This document shows positions 36,701 to 48,984 of a stretch of 64,000 nt of DNA, piece after piece. The position numbers and the translations under genes are program-made. The DNA lies in assembly GCA_027946555.1 (NCBI GenBank), contig JAPEVC010000010.1, forward strand, positions 186,001-250,000. The letters run 5' to 3'. The notes beneath the pieces were generated by a model. The model searched no databases and was not told where the DNA came from. It worked only from the letters and a program-made list of their open reading frames with translations. Source of the stretch: Gnomoniopsis sp. IMI 355080. Its lineage: Eukaryota; Ascomycota; Sordariomycetes; Diaporthales; Gnomoniaceae. Each line of letters opens with the position of its first letter. Position 1 is the stretch's first letter.

Positions 36701-39700
36701 TATTGCTGTGGAGTGGTGTATGCACGCTGCATAGTATTATACATAGCATCATCGTACATAGTATGTAAATAGAGTAGAGCAGGCCAGGAAAGCAGGTAGG
36801 ACATCGTCGACTGAGGTACTTATTGCCGTTTCTAACAATGAAAGAAACCGACGTCATGTCTGAGCTCCCTCCCACTGTCTGACTCCTCTCGAGCGGATGC
36901 AAGGTGTAGTGGCCAAATCATGACTGTCTTTTCCGTATCGGTGATGCTGAGTTTCAACTGGCGAAAAAGGGCAGCCCACTGGCAACAAAGTCCTCGGCAC
37001 GAGCCAGCACATGCCAACACGGACTTTAGGGAGCGATGATCGATGAGGCTCTGCCCTTCCATGATGATTCCATTGACGACGTAGTCCCGAACCTTAAACA
37101 CCTTCCAAGAGTTGGGGTCCGCGCCCACCAATGTCACTGTATCTGCCGTTCGACCACCATCGTGCTACCTTTCGCATGCTCTTACTCGCAACGGGCACCA
37201 CTCCCGAACGTGGTCTTTCGGATTCTTTGTTCCCAGTTCGGGCAGGATTCGCACTAACCATCGGCTTCTAAGACAGCTTCCTGGCCTCCTATGCTCCCGG
37301 GCCCCTCCAGACAGTAGGCACATGTTCCGGCTCGGCGTTCGAGATCTCCAACCAACGCCTGCGCAGACAAGAACAGCCTTGTCCCACCAGAACGGGTGGC
37401 CTAAAATTCGGTGCCGAACAAAGGCTTCGGAGCTGGGTCCGTTGAAGCTAACGTGTGCTGCTTTTCATGCCCAAGACTTCACAGGCTCATCCGGACACCT
37501 GCATGAACCAGCATGATAGCTTCAAAGACATCAGATTACGGAAGGCCCGCTTTCTGCCCAGTGCTACAGCCTTTCTCTGGGTGCCGAGACTTCACTGCTG
37601 CCGATAGGGCGACACGAATGCACTTGAAGCAAAGGCAGTGTGTCTTGCGGGAAGCCTTATCACGGGCCACTTGGCTTAAACTTCGGAGCGGCCACAGGAA
37701 TTGAACCTGCGCTACTGTCATCAGCAGCATGCCAGCAGCAACGGACAATAGTCACCAATGCAAGGACCCCTGTTCTGCATTTCATCTTGTCTTGGTAGCT
37801 CGGGGTTTATTAGGCCCCCGTAAGTAAATATGAAAGTGTACTGGCGGACCCTGCTGAGGAGTATCACCCACCGCAATCACACGGCTTCGTAACTCAACCA
37901 TGGGTTGTGTGTGTGTGGACAATGGCAGCTTGAGCATCCGCAGGCCACTTCTTGAGGCCATTCTAGCCCAAGGAGGATGCTTTTTAAAGAAAGCGGTTAC
38001 GCTTATGTCGACATCTTGCAGGCCACAATCGCGGCCCACGCTGCGAGATCTTGCTGGCCAGTGCTTTTGAAATGTGCGACACAGCCATGGGTGTTTGGGG
38101 TAGCCAGCGAATGGCAGCAGATATTCAACAGGTCAAAAGCAATGCCAGCTCAGATGCACCGCGTCAAAGGCACGAAACAGATCCAATCACAGCGGCCGGT
38201 CTGGGCCAGGCAAAGCGAGCAGGCATTTGGGCGTTAGGCGGGATGGCTTCAATAAAGACATCCTTCTTTGATTGCCAACCAGTACAGGACAATGTTTCTA
38301 CATTGTACGCGGTGATGAACGTCTTGGTCTGTGCTACAGGGCATCCCTTCCTCGCTGGTGTTGGAGGCGCCGGCACTCGCCTCTTCTAGCATACTTTCCT
38401 TCGAGCCAGGTCTGCCCTCGCGCAGTACAAAAGACACGGACATGATCGTGACAATATTGCTCCATGGTAGGCAGCCGATCCGGTGATGTGGTGATAATTA
38501 TCAAATCAATATCGCATTCTGCGTACCTTAGGTATGCGCATCCTGGGCCCAACCTTGATGGACTATACCATAGTACCAGAGGACAAGCGTAATGCATTCA
38601 CATCCGAACACCGAGCGGAAGAGCGCCCGCTGGCTGGCTGGATCAATGGACCTCTAGTCTCCCGCAACCCTGGTCACCCTTTTGCATGGGACCATGGGTA
38701 CATTTCGCGTCTTAGACCGACCATGGAGCAGGAGGTGTTGTCCCTGTCTTGCTGAGGACTGCGCTCCCCCCCACAGCGCCACATCGGTGCCCCAACGTCC
38801 CTTTGCTCGCCATCTTGTCTCCTATCTAAGCTTCTTTTACACAATCACGACCCTGGAACAATTCCTAGCGCACAGCCTAGCCGCATCGCCAAGAACAACG
38901 ACCATGCGACTCTGCTGGTGAGAACGCAAGTGCCGTTCGTTCGTGCAGTGTTGGTGGGGAATTAGGACGTTCTCACTACTACATGGTGCTAATAATAAGA
39001 GAGGACCACCGACTAGAGTCACCGTCCGGTCTTCATGCCAAATCAACAGCACCGTCAATGCGCGGCTACCGAGAGGGCGAGAATTCATCACAGCGTTGCC
39101 ACCTCGCCACGGACCACCTCTGGTATTTCTTTCCCACTTACGTCGAGATTTCGTGATGATGAACGAGCAAACGCCCGTCATCAGGTGTGTGGTAGCGAGT
39201 ACGGATGTTTGGAACGAGGCAGTTTCCCCTTGCGGAGCGCAGCGGCAGGCCCCTCCTCCTCCTCCTCCTCCCCTGCTCTACCTACAGGGCGCTCGGCTCC
39301 CACTTTGCGGTTTGAGAAGCAGGCAAATATCTCCATCTTTCTTTGCCTGGTCTCAGATACGGAGGTGTATGTGGGCGACAGCCCAGTGCAAGGTGCATCG
39401 AGAAACGCGGACCCACTCCTAATATTTGCGCCGAGTGACGGCTCCAGTTTCTGGAGGAGCAAGGGTCCTCACAGCGGCTTTTCCTAACGATTACATACCA
39501 CGCATGTAATAGTAGTCCAGGTACTATAGTAGTCTGAGATTCGCAGGAAGAACTCCTAGAAGCATAGCAGCATGAGAGAGCAGGCAGGCAGGCACAGGCA
39601 CCAATGCCATGGATGAGTGAGTCCGGACGTTTCCACCACTCGGCTGATGAGTTTTGAGCAAGTCATTACGAATCTCTCTGTGTTGGTAACAAGGGGAAAA

Positions 39701-40159
39701 AAACAAAAGCTCGGCCATTACTCATTTCGCAATCGGCTGTCACTTGTCCCCAAAAAATCAATCAGAAAAAAAAAAAGCTCCTACGGCCCATATTGAGCAG
39801 CTTCATTACCGATGCTGGGGAAACACGTTGAGCACGAGATGTATTCTCCGGGGCCTCACTCGCTTAGGAGGCGTGTGGAAACTGGGAATAATTGGCATTC
39901 GGCCTATATGCCACGATGGGGCACAGGCTGGCTTGACCATGGGTTTGCCAAATTGGATGTACCCTCTGGGTACCGCTCTCGGATACACCATCGGCACCTC
40001 TGCGCGCTGGAGTGATTCTGTATATTCTGGAGCCTGGAAGTGTACGACCATGACTTGCAGTAATAATATCTGCAGGAACACGCACTGCACAGCCAGACCA
40101 CACACCGCAGCCCATGTGAAGCCGGAACTTGGGCCGCTGACGATGACTAGCAATGGCGA

Positions 40160-41939
40160 AGGATGGATGTCATGGAGCGGTTCCTTTCTCACCCCCCTCC
40201 CTCATCCGCCTCTTTTTTTTTTTTTTTTTGACTCCTCTTGGTCTTCCCGGCTCTGTGGGCTGACCCAACGGCAAAAAAGCGCCCATCCCAGGTACTCCCC
40301 TTGTCCAAGGCCGGGCCAGGTCCATGCTCATGCCCCCCCAGCGCTCCCCCCTGTTCACGACCCCAAACCCATGCTCCGATGCCCCATGTCCGCCCATGCC
40401 TCCTTGTCCTATCCTGTCCTGTGCGCTGAGGTCCCGCCGGTCAACGTGCCCTTGCTCCTCGCAGCCAGTCATGGCCGGTTGGACCCTGGCTCGTCCGAGG
40501 TGGGCATCCCTGTCGTCGGTTGACCTTGTTCCCCTCTCGTCACCCTCTGCGCGCCCACAGAGGGCGGCGGTACCTGGGTGGGTACCTCCAGGTCAGACTG
40601 TGCTAGACCCTTTGGAGCAGCGCTGCACAAATTGCCTTAAACCCCCAGGGCATCCCTCTTTTATTCTGCCCTCGCCGCCTCCTAGGAACCCCTCTGAACT
40701 CTTCTTGCTGTTCAAGACTTTCCTCTTCCTCCCTCTTTCTTTATCCTTCCTTCGTGTCTCAGGAGGCTCGTCAATCCCGGACCAAAAAAACGGTAGCATT
40801 CTATTTCTTGGTGAAGGAGCCGCATCACGACAACTGTCGCCCACGAAACGTTTTCGCTGTCGTCGCCCTCTCTTTTGCTTCACGTCTCTCGGGCCCAGCA
40901 TCTGCGCAAGCATTGCTCAGGTCGTCCATTTCGTCCTATCGTCGTGTCGGAGTGTATCCTAGGGGAACATCATTCCCTTCTCGGTACCCATCATCCCTCA
41001 CTTCAGACACTGGACGTCGCAAAATCTGCCCATCACCTTCCACCGAGCAAGCCCGCCCCTTGCGTGTGGGCTGTTTGATGAGCCTCGACTTTCGGGAACA
41101 GCTTGATTGATTCAATCTACCCTTACATACCTTTTTTTGGCCCTACTCAGCAGACCAGACCTATGCCAACCTCGTTTCAATAAACAAATCATAATTCTAG
41201 ACGACGGCGGCGATTTGCAGCCTCCCGCGCCAACGAGCCTTGTTAGCCGACAGCAGCATTAACTTGTGTGTTGTCGCCCTGTCTTGTTTTTTGGAGGCTT
41301 GAGTCGAGCTCCTGTCCTGCGGGTCTCCGGTCTCTGCAACCGAGCGGTTCGAGGGCCACACTGGGGCTCCACCCATCTCCGCGGTCCTACCCCCCCAGCC
41401 CCTATTATCTGCCCGCGCTACTGCCTGTGCCTTGACGGTCCAGTGCACACGCCCACCCGCTAAATTCGCTAGACGCAAATTGGTGGCATCTGCTCTTTGG
41501 GATATTTCTTTCATATTCCTCTCTTCTGCTCCTCACCCCCTACCCTCTTTCCGGGCTGGACTCGAGATCACATATCACCATCCATCCTCCTCCATCCAAC
41601 AACGTCGCGACTGTTGCTCTCCCCAGCACAGTCCTCAGTACACCACGTCCTACCCCGTTGGCGACTATTCCCTTTACCGCCTGGCTGCGACACCCCACGA
41701 CGATCACTTTGCATTGCATTCCACTGCAGCATTTCTACGACCATCACCCGCGTCGCCATTCCGTTGCCCCTGTCTCTGCGTGTTTCTACTGGCGACACGT
41801 CCGGACACGCTTTGGTGCCGTCTCGACCTCCATTCCTCCTTCCTCACCACCAATTCTCACCAAGCATCTCTTGTCGCCGACAGAGACTGGTGTGCAATTG
41901 AGCAAGGAGCTCCTCTTCTAACGGCGCGTGCCGACTATT
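40160..41939 (+). promoter_or_regulatory. pyrimidine-rich promoter / long leader of STE12
   Basis: Extended CT-rich runs (for example 40706-40760, 41511-41560 and 41580-41640) and a T17 tract precede the STE12 start codon. Such tracts commonly flank transcription starts in filamentous fungi, and regulators often have long leaders. Several ATGs in this stretch could act as upstream ORFs. The in-frame TAA just before the ATG at 41940 shows that coding does not extend further up. Confidence 0.4.
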
Positions 41940-44500
41940 ATGTATTCGCAAGCCAACGCCATGGCTGCTGCACCACAAAAACCAGAGACTTTCATGCTGA
42001 GCACGGAGGCTCAGCAAGCACTACCACACGATGCACAAGTTGCTTTGCAACAAGTCGATAATCGTACGTTGATCCCAATGCCTCCGCGCATCCCCGCACC
42101 ATCCTCTTCCCCCCATGCCACCGCTACTTCGTTGTGTTGGTGACGATCCACCCGTGCTGCTAGTACGACTAACACCAGCGCTTAGTGAAATATTTCCTTA
42201 TCTCTGCTCCTGTCGATTGGCAACCAGACCAGTACATCCGAAGGTTCCTGCTGCCCACCGGCGAGTACGTTTCCTGTGTGTTGTGGAACAACCTCTTCCA
42301 CATTTCGGGCACCGACATTGTGCGATGCCTGTCCTTCCGATTCCAGGCCTTTGGCCGACCCGTCAAGAACTCGAAGAAGTTTGAGGAGGGTATCTTCTCA
42401 GACCTGCGAAATCTTAAGTCGGGCACCGATGCTTCATTGGAGGAGCCCAAGAGCCCTTTCCTCGATTTCCTGTACAAGAACAACTGCATTCGCACGCAGA
42501 AGAAGCAGAAGGTGTTTTACTGGTACAGCGTACCACACGATCGCCTTTTCCTCGATGCTCTAGAGAGGGATTTGAAGAGGGAGAAGATGGGCCAGGAGGC
42601 AACCACCGTTGCCGTTAGCGAGCCCGCTCTGTCCTTCCAGTACGACTCGTCTCAGTCACTGTACGAGCAACTCACCAAGGCTCAACAAGCCAACTCCTCG
42701 TCCTTCAGCGCTCAGCAGAACTTCCCCTCTTCTCAATCCACATCTCCGGTTATGCGCGCCGTTGATGCTATGCCACCACCGCAAATGATGCCACAATCGA
42801 TGGCCCCTTTGTCGGATGGGATGGACGCCATGGTCCCTTACGGAGCGATGCAAATGGCCCCTCAGATGCCCCAGCAGATGGTCAAAAGGGAGCCTGAGTT
42901 CAACCGCGTCCAGTACAACCAGAACGGCGTTCCCATGAACCAAGGTCACCAGCGCCACGCATCGATGCCCGCATACGGTCTAGAATACTCGCCCGCACCT
43001 TCTTTCGTATCGTCACAATACGAGGACTACAGCCAGCGTGGAATCTCTTTTGAGCCCATCACACCGCCGCAACAGGCACTTGGTATCTCTGCAGAGCCTG
43101 CCTACATTGCCAATGAGGAGACCGGTCTGTACACTGCCATTCCCGACCACATGAACGGCATGAACGGTCTCAATGGCATGGTTCAACTGCCACCTTCAAA
43201 TCTGGCTGGACCTCAGTTTTCTCGCGGTTACGGAACTAACAACGTCTACTCTGTGATTGAGGGTTCGCCCACATACAAGCAGAGGAGGCGGCGTTCATCC
43301 ATCCCCCCTGGTATGTCCGCCATTGCTGCTGCGACCGCCACCGCCCAACAGCACAGGCCATCCGACCTTCGCCGCTCGGTGTCCGCCTCGGTCGGGCCCG
43401 TTGCTGAGGGCGACGAATCGCTTGGCAATTCGCCCCCTGGATTGACTTACAGCAACTCGGGTATGTCGATGTCAAGCCAACAGCAAATGCACGAGCTCTC
43501 CCGTCACGGCACTCCCCTATCTACTGTCGAGGGTAGCCCCGCCCTGAACCCAATGTCTCTGCAAGAATTCCCTCAGATGCACCCCGAGGATATGATGAAC
43601 GGCCACATGAATGAGGAGCAGAGGAGGATGATGCAGGGTCACAACGGTGTCATGCGCCGGGCTCGCTCAGCTACCGTCATGGAGCTTGGCCCCTACCCTC
43701 AGAAGTCTCACTCCTGCCCCATCCCAACATGTGGTCGTTTGTTTAAGCGCTTAGAGCACCTCAAGCGGTAAGACTGGAACAACTTTTTTCGTTTGTCAAC
43801 TACACGGCACCTTGCCTCGGATCTAACGAAATCCCACAGACACGTGAGAACACATACCCAAGAAAGACCCTACATCTGCCCTTATTGTAGCAAGGCATTC
43901 TCCAGATCAGACAACCTAGCACAGTATGCCCCATCTTTCCTTGCCCTTTGTATTTTACTTTGTACTATGTTTTGTCTTGCGCTGCGAGAAAGCTCGAAAA
44001 CCTCATGTTGTGTGTGCGGCTTGTATCAAATATCAAAGAGCGAAAAGAAAGAGACCGAAAACGCAAAGAAAGCAAAACCGCCAGCCGTCACCACCACACA
44101 GCACAGAGAGACACAGCACAGCAGCCGCACAAGACGTACAGAAAACCCTTTTAATCTACAAATGACTGACAGCCACTCCAGGCACAAGCGAACCCATGAT
44201 CGCGGCGATGGTGCCGATGGGCTGAACCTCTCCGGCGAGGATGAGGAGGAGTACTCTGGCGAGGATCTCCATGGCTCTCTGGGCGATGCGTCGCCCAACT
44301 CGGAAGGGGGCTACGTTACCACGTCCCTGAACTCGGTCGCCAACAGCATCAACACGCCACCAACCTCACATGGCAGCATGGGCTCGTCAAATTCTAACCA
44401 CATGACCACCTCTCAGCCTCACTACAACAGCCTGCAGACACTGAGCATGCCCATGTCTATCACCACGCCACAGCAGATGAACACCGCTGTGATGATGTAA
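41940..44500 (+). CDS. STE12: transcription factor Ste12 (SteA), STE domain + two C2H2 fingers
   Basis: Nuclear DNA-binding target of the Fus3/Kss1-type MAP kinase. It controls mating and sexual development and, in plant pathogens, host penetration. Exons 41940-42063, 42186-43767, 43840-43923 and 44182-44500 give 702 residues. The STE homeodomain-like region (about 42-150) starts LKYFLISAPVDW and includes YIRRFLLPTGEYVSCVLWNN, restored by the 42064-42185 intron. A Gln/Met/Pro-rich middle follows. The two C2H2 fingers are C552-C557-H570-H574 and C582-C585-H598-H602. The exon of 84 nt (residues 569-597) carries most of finger 2 and is symmetric, so it can be skipped in frame. The third intron (258 bp) is several times longer than usual here. 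An acidic GEDEEEYSGED stretch follows the fingers. The C2H2 pair is typical of filamentous ascomycetes and absent from yeast Ste12. Confidence 0.96.
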
Positions 44501-47500
44501 TCTAGGGAAATAAGGGAACAGCAATAGGCAAAGTGAACAGCTTGCTGAGTCTTCAAACGATAAGGCACGGAGAAAAGGTGCATTGTATATTTATTGGAAT
44601 CCTGTTTATTCTGTTTCATGACTGTGATGCGTTGGTGGGGCGCGGGCGTGGGTTTTGAATCATTCCCGGCGGCAAGGGAACAGGTTTTCCTGCACACTAC
44701 GGGACACACCTGGGCGTTTTCTTTCCTGCGCGGAAAGGGGTCGGCTTCATATCCACTGGCAGCAATCTTTTCTTTCATTCTTTTTTCTTTCTCTTGTCTT
44801 TTTTCCTTTTTCCGCGAGGCTCACGAGCAGGCGATGGGATTAGTATCTGGTTTATTCGACTGTGTTTGGAGAAAGATTCACGCAGAAAAAGCACATTAGA
44901 CGGGAAAGCTGGCAAAGCCTGGTCAGTCACTAAGGGAGTCCTGAATTTGGCTGTTTATCTCTGGGCGAGGAGAAAAACCAACATGCATCATTTGGCACCT
45001 TGATTGGGGTAGCTGTTCGTTTGGGACTAGCGACCGAGAGTACTTGGAGGTTGTTGTATATAACAGTGCTGCTGTTTTCGATGTTCTATCCAGAACATCA
45101 AGCTTGAAAGAGATACCAGTGATCTACAAACCATTTTCCCATTTGCCTATTGTCGACGGTGAAGTGACTTTTTCCCTTGTCAAAAATTTGGGATATTCTC
45201 TGTACGGGCTAAAACATCACTAACGAAGATACCAAGAGACGTGCCACCTTTCCTGAAGTCTTGTTAGCACAAATGCAGTTGCAAGGGGGGGGGTTGCATT
45301 CTTGGTCAACGTGATAACGAGCAACGCTTGCGCACCTATGCAGACCAAGACCCAGCGATCAGCTCGGTCCTTCCCGGATCCTCATTCCGTCCGTCAGCCA
45401 GACCGTCGTTCGGGACGATCCCGAAGGGACTCTAGGAAAAGGAAGAAAAAGGAACGTCGCAACAAGTCGTGTACTTCTATGCTACAAACAAGGCCGGCCG
45501 GACTAGATGGCCGCTGTCGATCACGTCCATCCGATCTGCGCAGGTGCGGCACGCTCCTGTCTCTCTGTTTTCTTAGCTAAACATCGTCGAGGCCTGGTTA
45601 GTTCTGACGTACAGCACAGTCAGATGTTCCAAAGCTTACCACTCGTCATCATCGGCCTCTGATGTCGAGGGATTGGTATCTTCTAAATTTGTGCTTTGTT
45701 CTAGCCGCTCGTTAGGGCCAGTGTCAGCAAGGGGGCATGTGCAAGCATCTTTCTCGCTGCGAAGATCTTTTTCTTGAGTTCCGGTCCTCTGGGCAGCGGG
45801 ACATCATACAATCAGGGTATTTCTTCTTTTTTTTTTTTTTTTTTTTTTAAGGGTAAATCAATTTCTTTCGTTTCCCTTTTCACCAGCTCCTCGTGCAAAT
45901 TGAGGATGGCTAGGGTCAGAAGGGGGCGTGAATGTCGGGCTTTGGTCTCGGTAGGAGAGAAGTCATTCCCCTGCCTCTCGGTAGGAGAATTATGGAAGTA
46001 ATCACACACAAACCTACACGAACACGGGCTATACGCGCCCATGCAGCTCCGGATATGAGAGAGAGCCAGGGTGGGTTTGCGTCCTATTGAAACCTTGCAA
46101 ACGAGAATTCGGAAAATAGTTGAATGCCCGGGAAAAGGGACTAGGAGAAAAGAAAAATATCACGAGGAAGGACTGGTTCAGTCAGACCCCTCCCGAAACG
46201 GTCGTAGCGTAGCTCCTTTAGTCTACTTGATCAGTCGCGAGAAGCTATTTCCAATTTGTTTGCCTTAGATGGGGTCGAGGTCCGATCATGGCTGCCGCGT
46301 GATGTGTCTTTTTGCGGAGGAGTGAGAAATTGAAGGCCCGGCCCACGACAGGGAAAGCGGATGCGGGTCCTGGTGGTCAGCAAGCAAGGCCGCGGGTAGG
46401 GCTGCGATATGAATAGCAAAAAAGATGACGGCCCAGACTATTGAATCGTGGTGAGTGGTGTCTCCGCTGTTTGTGGCAATAGTATGTAAGCCGGATGGGA
46501 TCCTGAAATTGTATTTTATACTATGCTAGGCTGGTCGTCCATCCATGGTGTTTGTTTTATTTCCGGGGGGTCCGCCGCGCGAAGGAGTGTCATTGCTCGA
46601 GGCCGGCTTTGCCTCTTGTTTAGGCCAAGTAGACTTATTCGTTTATTTATTCTTTCCAATTCATTGATGTTGCCTATTCACCTTCCTTCTACGAGGGTAT
46701 TTCGGGAAGACACGCTTGGTCTGCGCAGTTGAGACCTATTAGCCTCGAAGTTGTGAGTGGGAAGTAGAGGTGCTCCTTGTATTCCTTAAGTCTACATAGT
46801 AAGTACCTAGACAAGAAGTTGAGTAGGTCGAGGCCGAAATAAGGAGCATGGGGATATTGAACCAGGGCCTCCCACACTTGCAAGTGGATTACGTGGTGGA
46901 TTCACGCAACACATAGAGCCAATTCGGGCGTGTCAACGCGACTCCAATCGCTCCCAGTCCTCTCGCTCGCTGGATGGCAGGGCTCCGCGATGCAGATGCC
47001 CTGGGGTGCCATGAATAGGTTCAACCGCCTGCTAGTTGCCATGTCGCTTGCTACAGCCTCGGACGCCTGGCGTAAGTTTTCGTCAAGTCGACTTCTATGT
47101 CTCGCATGTGCTCCTGTACGACGCGCCGATATCTCTCTCTCTCTGCAAATGTAAAAGAGACCAGGTTGTCAAAAGTTGTGTCGGTAGGCTTGTGGCCGCA
47201 GCCCAAGTACGGGCGTGCCGCACACTCACTCACCATTCGATGGTGAAGAAAATCACGGCCATCTTCTGCTTACGCCTGGGCTACCCGGCACTGCCTCAAC
47301 CTCGTCAAGGGCATGGTGCATGTGTAACGCCTTCTTGCTTTATAGCTGCATAGCAATGCACCTCGTAGTCCCCTCCGCATTTGCCTCGGAAGCTACCCGG
47401 CCACCTCGCCAAAACCTACGCACATCATCGTCGTGAAGTCCAAGCGACACAAGCAAAAGTCAGGAGTGTCGTCCCTCATTCAGTATTCTCATCTTGGTGC

Positions 47501-47524
47501 AAGCAGCAAAGTCCACTACCTGCA
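44501..47524. other. intergenic, no gene seen
   Basis: About 3 kb between STE12 and the 3' end of FAF1. It holds homopolymers (G9 at 45285-45293 flanked by TGCAA/TTGCA, T22 at 45827-45848) and short ORFs without family resemblance. The first part should contain the STE12 3' UTR. Confidence 0.5.
45827..45848. repeat. T22 homopolymer
   Basis: An uninterrupted run of 22 T residues in intergenic DNA. On the minus strand it reads as a poly-A run. Confidence 0.85.
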
Positions 47525-48624
47525 TCACCTTCTTCGCCTCCTCTTCTTCCCGCCCATATCGAACCTCTTGCCCTCCATCTCAACCGCCTTCACTTCCCTC
47601 GTACTCAACCGCAGCTCGCCGTTTCTGAACTTGCCCATACCAGGCATGTCGACAGCCACGGCCCCTCTGCCGTTGGACTTCTTCCTCTTCCCGTCTTTCT
47701 TCTGTGCCGTCTCCAGAATGATCCCGTTCTCTTTCGCCTCGCGCCTCCGCTTGGCCTCCCGCTCCTGTTTCGCGGTATTGATTCCCTTGCGCATGCCCAT
47801 GGGCATCTTTTGCTGCGTGAAGATGCTGCCCTTGGACCCCAGCTTTTGGAGCCGCAAGTCTGTGGTGAGTTTGCGCGTGCGCCCTTCTGTGAATGACTTG
47901 CCCTCGGCGGCGGCAGCGGCGGATGAGCCAATCGAATTAAAAGGATTTGATGCGGAGAGGATGTGTGATTCGGAAATGAGACGCTGTAGCGCGAGGTCGT
48001 TGGCGAGGAGGGTCTTGGAATCCTCGTTGTGGGGGTCGTCATCGTCCCCGCCCGCCTTTTGTTTGGTTCTTGTGATGTCTGTGGAGGTCGTGTCTGGCGG
48101 TCGTGAGGATAGATAGGCGCGCATTTCGCGTTTCGACATCATCGCAGCCTGGAGGGCGGTTGCTGATGAAGGGGCCGGTTTTGAATAGTCGACGATTTCG
48201 ACTCCTTCTGACTCCGAGCCTGTGTCTGCTTCTAGATCCTCTTCTTCGTCGCTTTCCTCATCTGGGAAGCCCTCCATGTCAGTCTAGCGCTTTGCATGGG
48301 ATGCACCTAGTAGTACGCACCATCACTGTTGTCCTCTCCTGACAGGCCAGCCCACTCGCCATCATCTTCTGACTCCGAGTCTGACCGCATGTCCTCTATG
48401 CCGTCCTCTTTGCCATCGTCGATGTCTGCGCCGGCCTTCATCTTCTTGCTCTTGCCAGCCTTGCCAGGCTCTGCTTTGGTCTTTTCTTCTAACGGCGCAA
48501 ACTGAGCCTCGAAATGTCTCCTGAAAATGGCTTGCGCATCCTCCAACGATGCTGCATCTGTATCATCCTCCACTTCCTCCACCTGCCTGCGCTTCCGTTT
48601 TCCTAGAACACGCTCTGAAGGCAT
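47525..48624 (-). CDS. FAF1: rRNA-processing protein Faf1
   Basis: Nucleolar factor needed for early pre-rRNA cleavage and 40S subunit production in yeast. Exons 48624-48321 and 48261-47525 give 346 residues. The intron (48262-48320) uses GTGCGT, branch GACTGAC and acceptor TTCCCAG. This places the downstream ATG at 48277 inside the intron, so it is not a start. The N-terminus MPSERVLGKRKRRQVEE is basic. Residues about 75-130 form an acidic Ser/Asp/Glu run. The conserved C-terminal region has NPFNSIGS, GRTRKLTTDLRLQKLGSK, FTQQKMPMGMRKGI and AKRRREAKENGI, matching the DUF4602/Faf1 family, and ends in a KKRRRRR tail. It is divergent from HIS6 across 360 bp. Confidence 0.9.
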
Positions 48625-48984
48625 TGCGTCGGGCGTTTGGACTCTTATCGCCGCTGAATAGGAATGTTAGATGGACAAGGGATTGCTGGATGGAGATATA
48701 TGGGCGCCGTCAACAGTCCTAGAGTGTAACGCTCGATTGCTCACCAAAAGCAACTATGTAGTGTTTGCGTTGTAGTCGCGATTATGAACCCTGCGGCCGA
48801 GAAATTTTGTCAGGTCTGGATCGGGCCGCTGTCGGCTCGCTCGCTAGCGTTGTCACCCATGACAGAGCCTCAAAGGGCCCATACTTGATACTTTCCGGAG
48901 TACCTCTCACACAAGGTAAAAGTCTTTTTTATAATTTTACTCCTATCAAGGCTCTCCCAATCTCGAGCCTCATATTTCAAGAAA
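48625..48984. promoter_or_regulatory. divergent promoter FAF1 / HIS6
   Basis: A 360-bp gap serves both genes. A TATAAT-like element with flanking T runs lies at about 48927-48938, some 50 bp before the HIS6 ATG. I looked for a Gcn4/CPC1 site (TGACTCA) expected for histidine genes and found no exact copy. Confidence 0.45.

Larger units (their letters stand above)
28458..41939. other. 13.5-kb stretch without a supported gene
   Basis: Both strands show only short ORFs whose composition (Ser, Arg, Pro, Cys, His, Trp-rich) looks random. I see no intact transposon, tRNA or conserved domain. Points noted within it: a GGC run near 29460-29472, a protein-like minus-strand segment broken by a TAG at 33325-33790 (listed separately), a tRNA-3'-half-like string near 37684-37716 (rejected), CCT repeats at about 39252-39268 and a T17 run at 40213-40229. 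The last ~1.7 kb is strongly pyrimidine-rich and is probably the STE12 promoter and leader. Long non-coding RNA or very degenerate repeats remain possible. Confidence 0.55.

Noticed and set aside
37684..37716. tRNA 3'-half-like string on the minus strand with a B-box (GGTTCAATTCC)
   Set aside because: The T arm can fold, but no matching 5' acceptor strand, D arm or anticodon arm is found nearby; at best a truncated tRNA relic.
39744..40962. Overlapping plus-strand ORFs of 259 and 212 codons
   Set aside because: Trp/Cys/Pro/Ser-rich translation of pyrimidine-rich DNA; no homology signal, and probably STE12 upstream region.
46850..46920. Second tRNA-like string (minus) around TTGCAAG and GGTTCAAT
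   Set aside because: T-stem pairs fail and no cloverleaf can be drawn; the CACTTGCAAGTG palindrome alone is not evidence.
48262..48277. ATG at 48277 as start of a second FAF1-region gene
   Set aside because: It lies inside the 48262-48320 intron; splicing out that intron joins both halves into one FAF1 frame.
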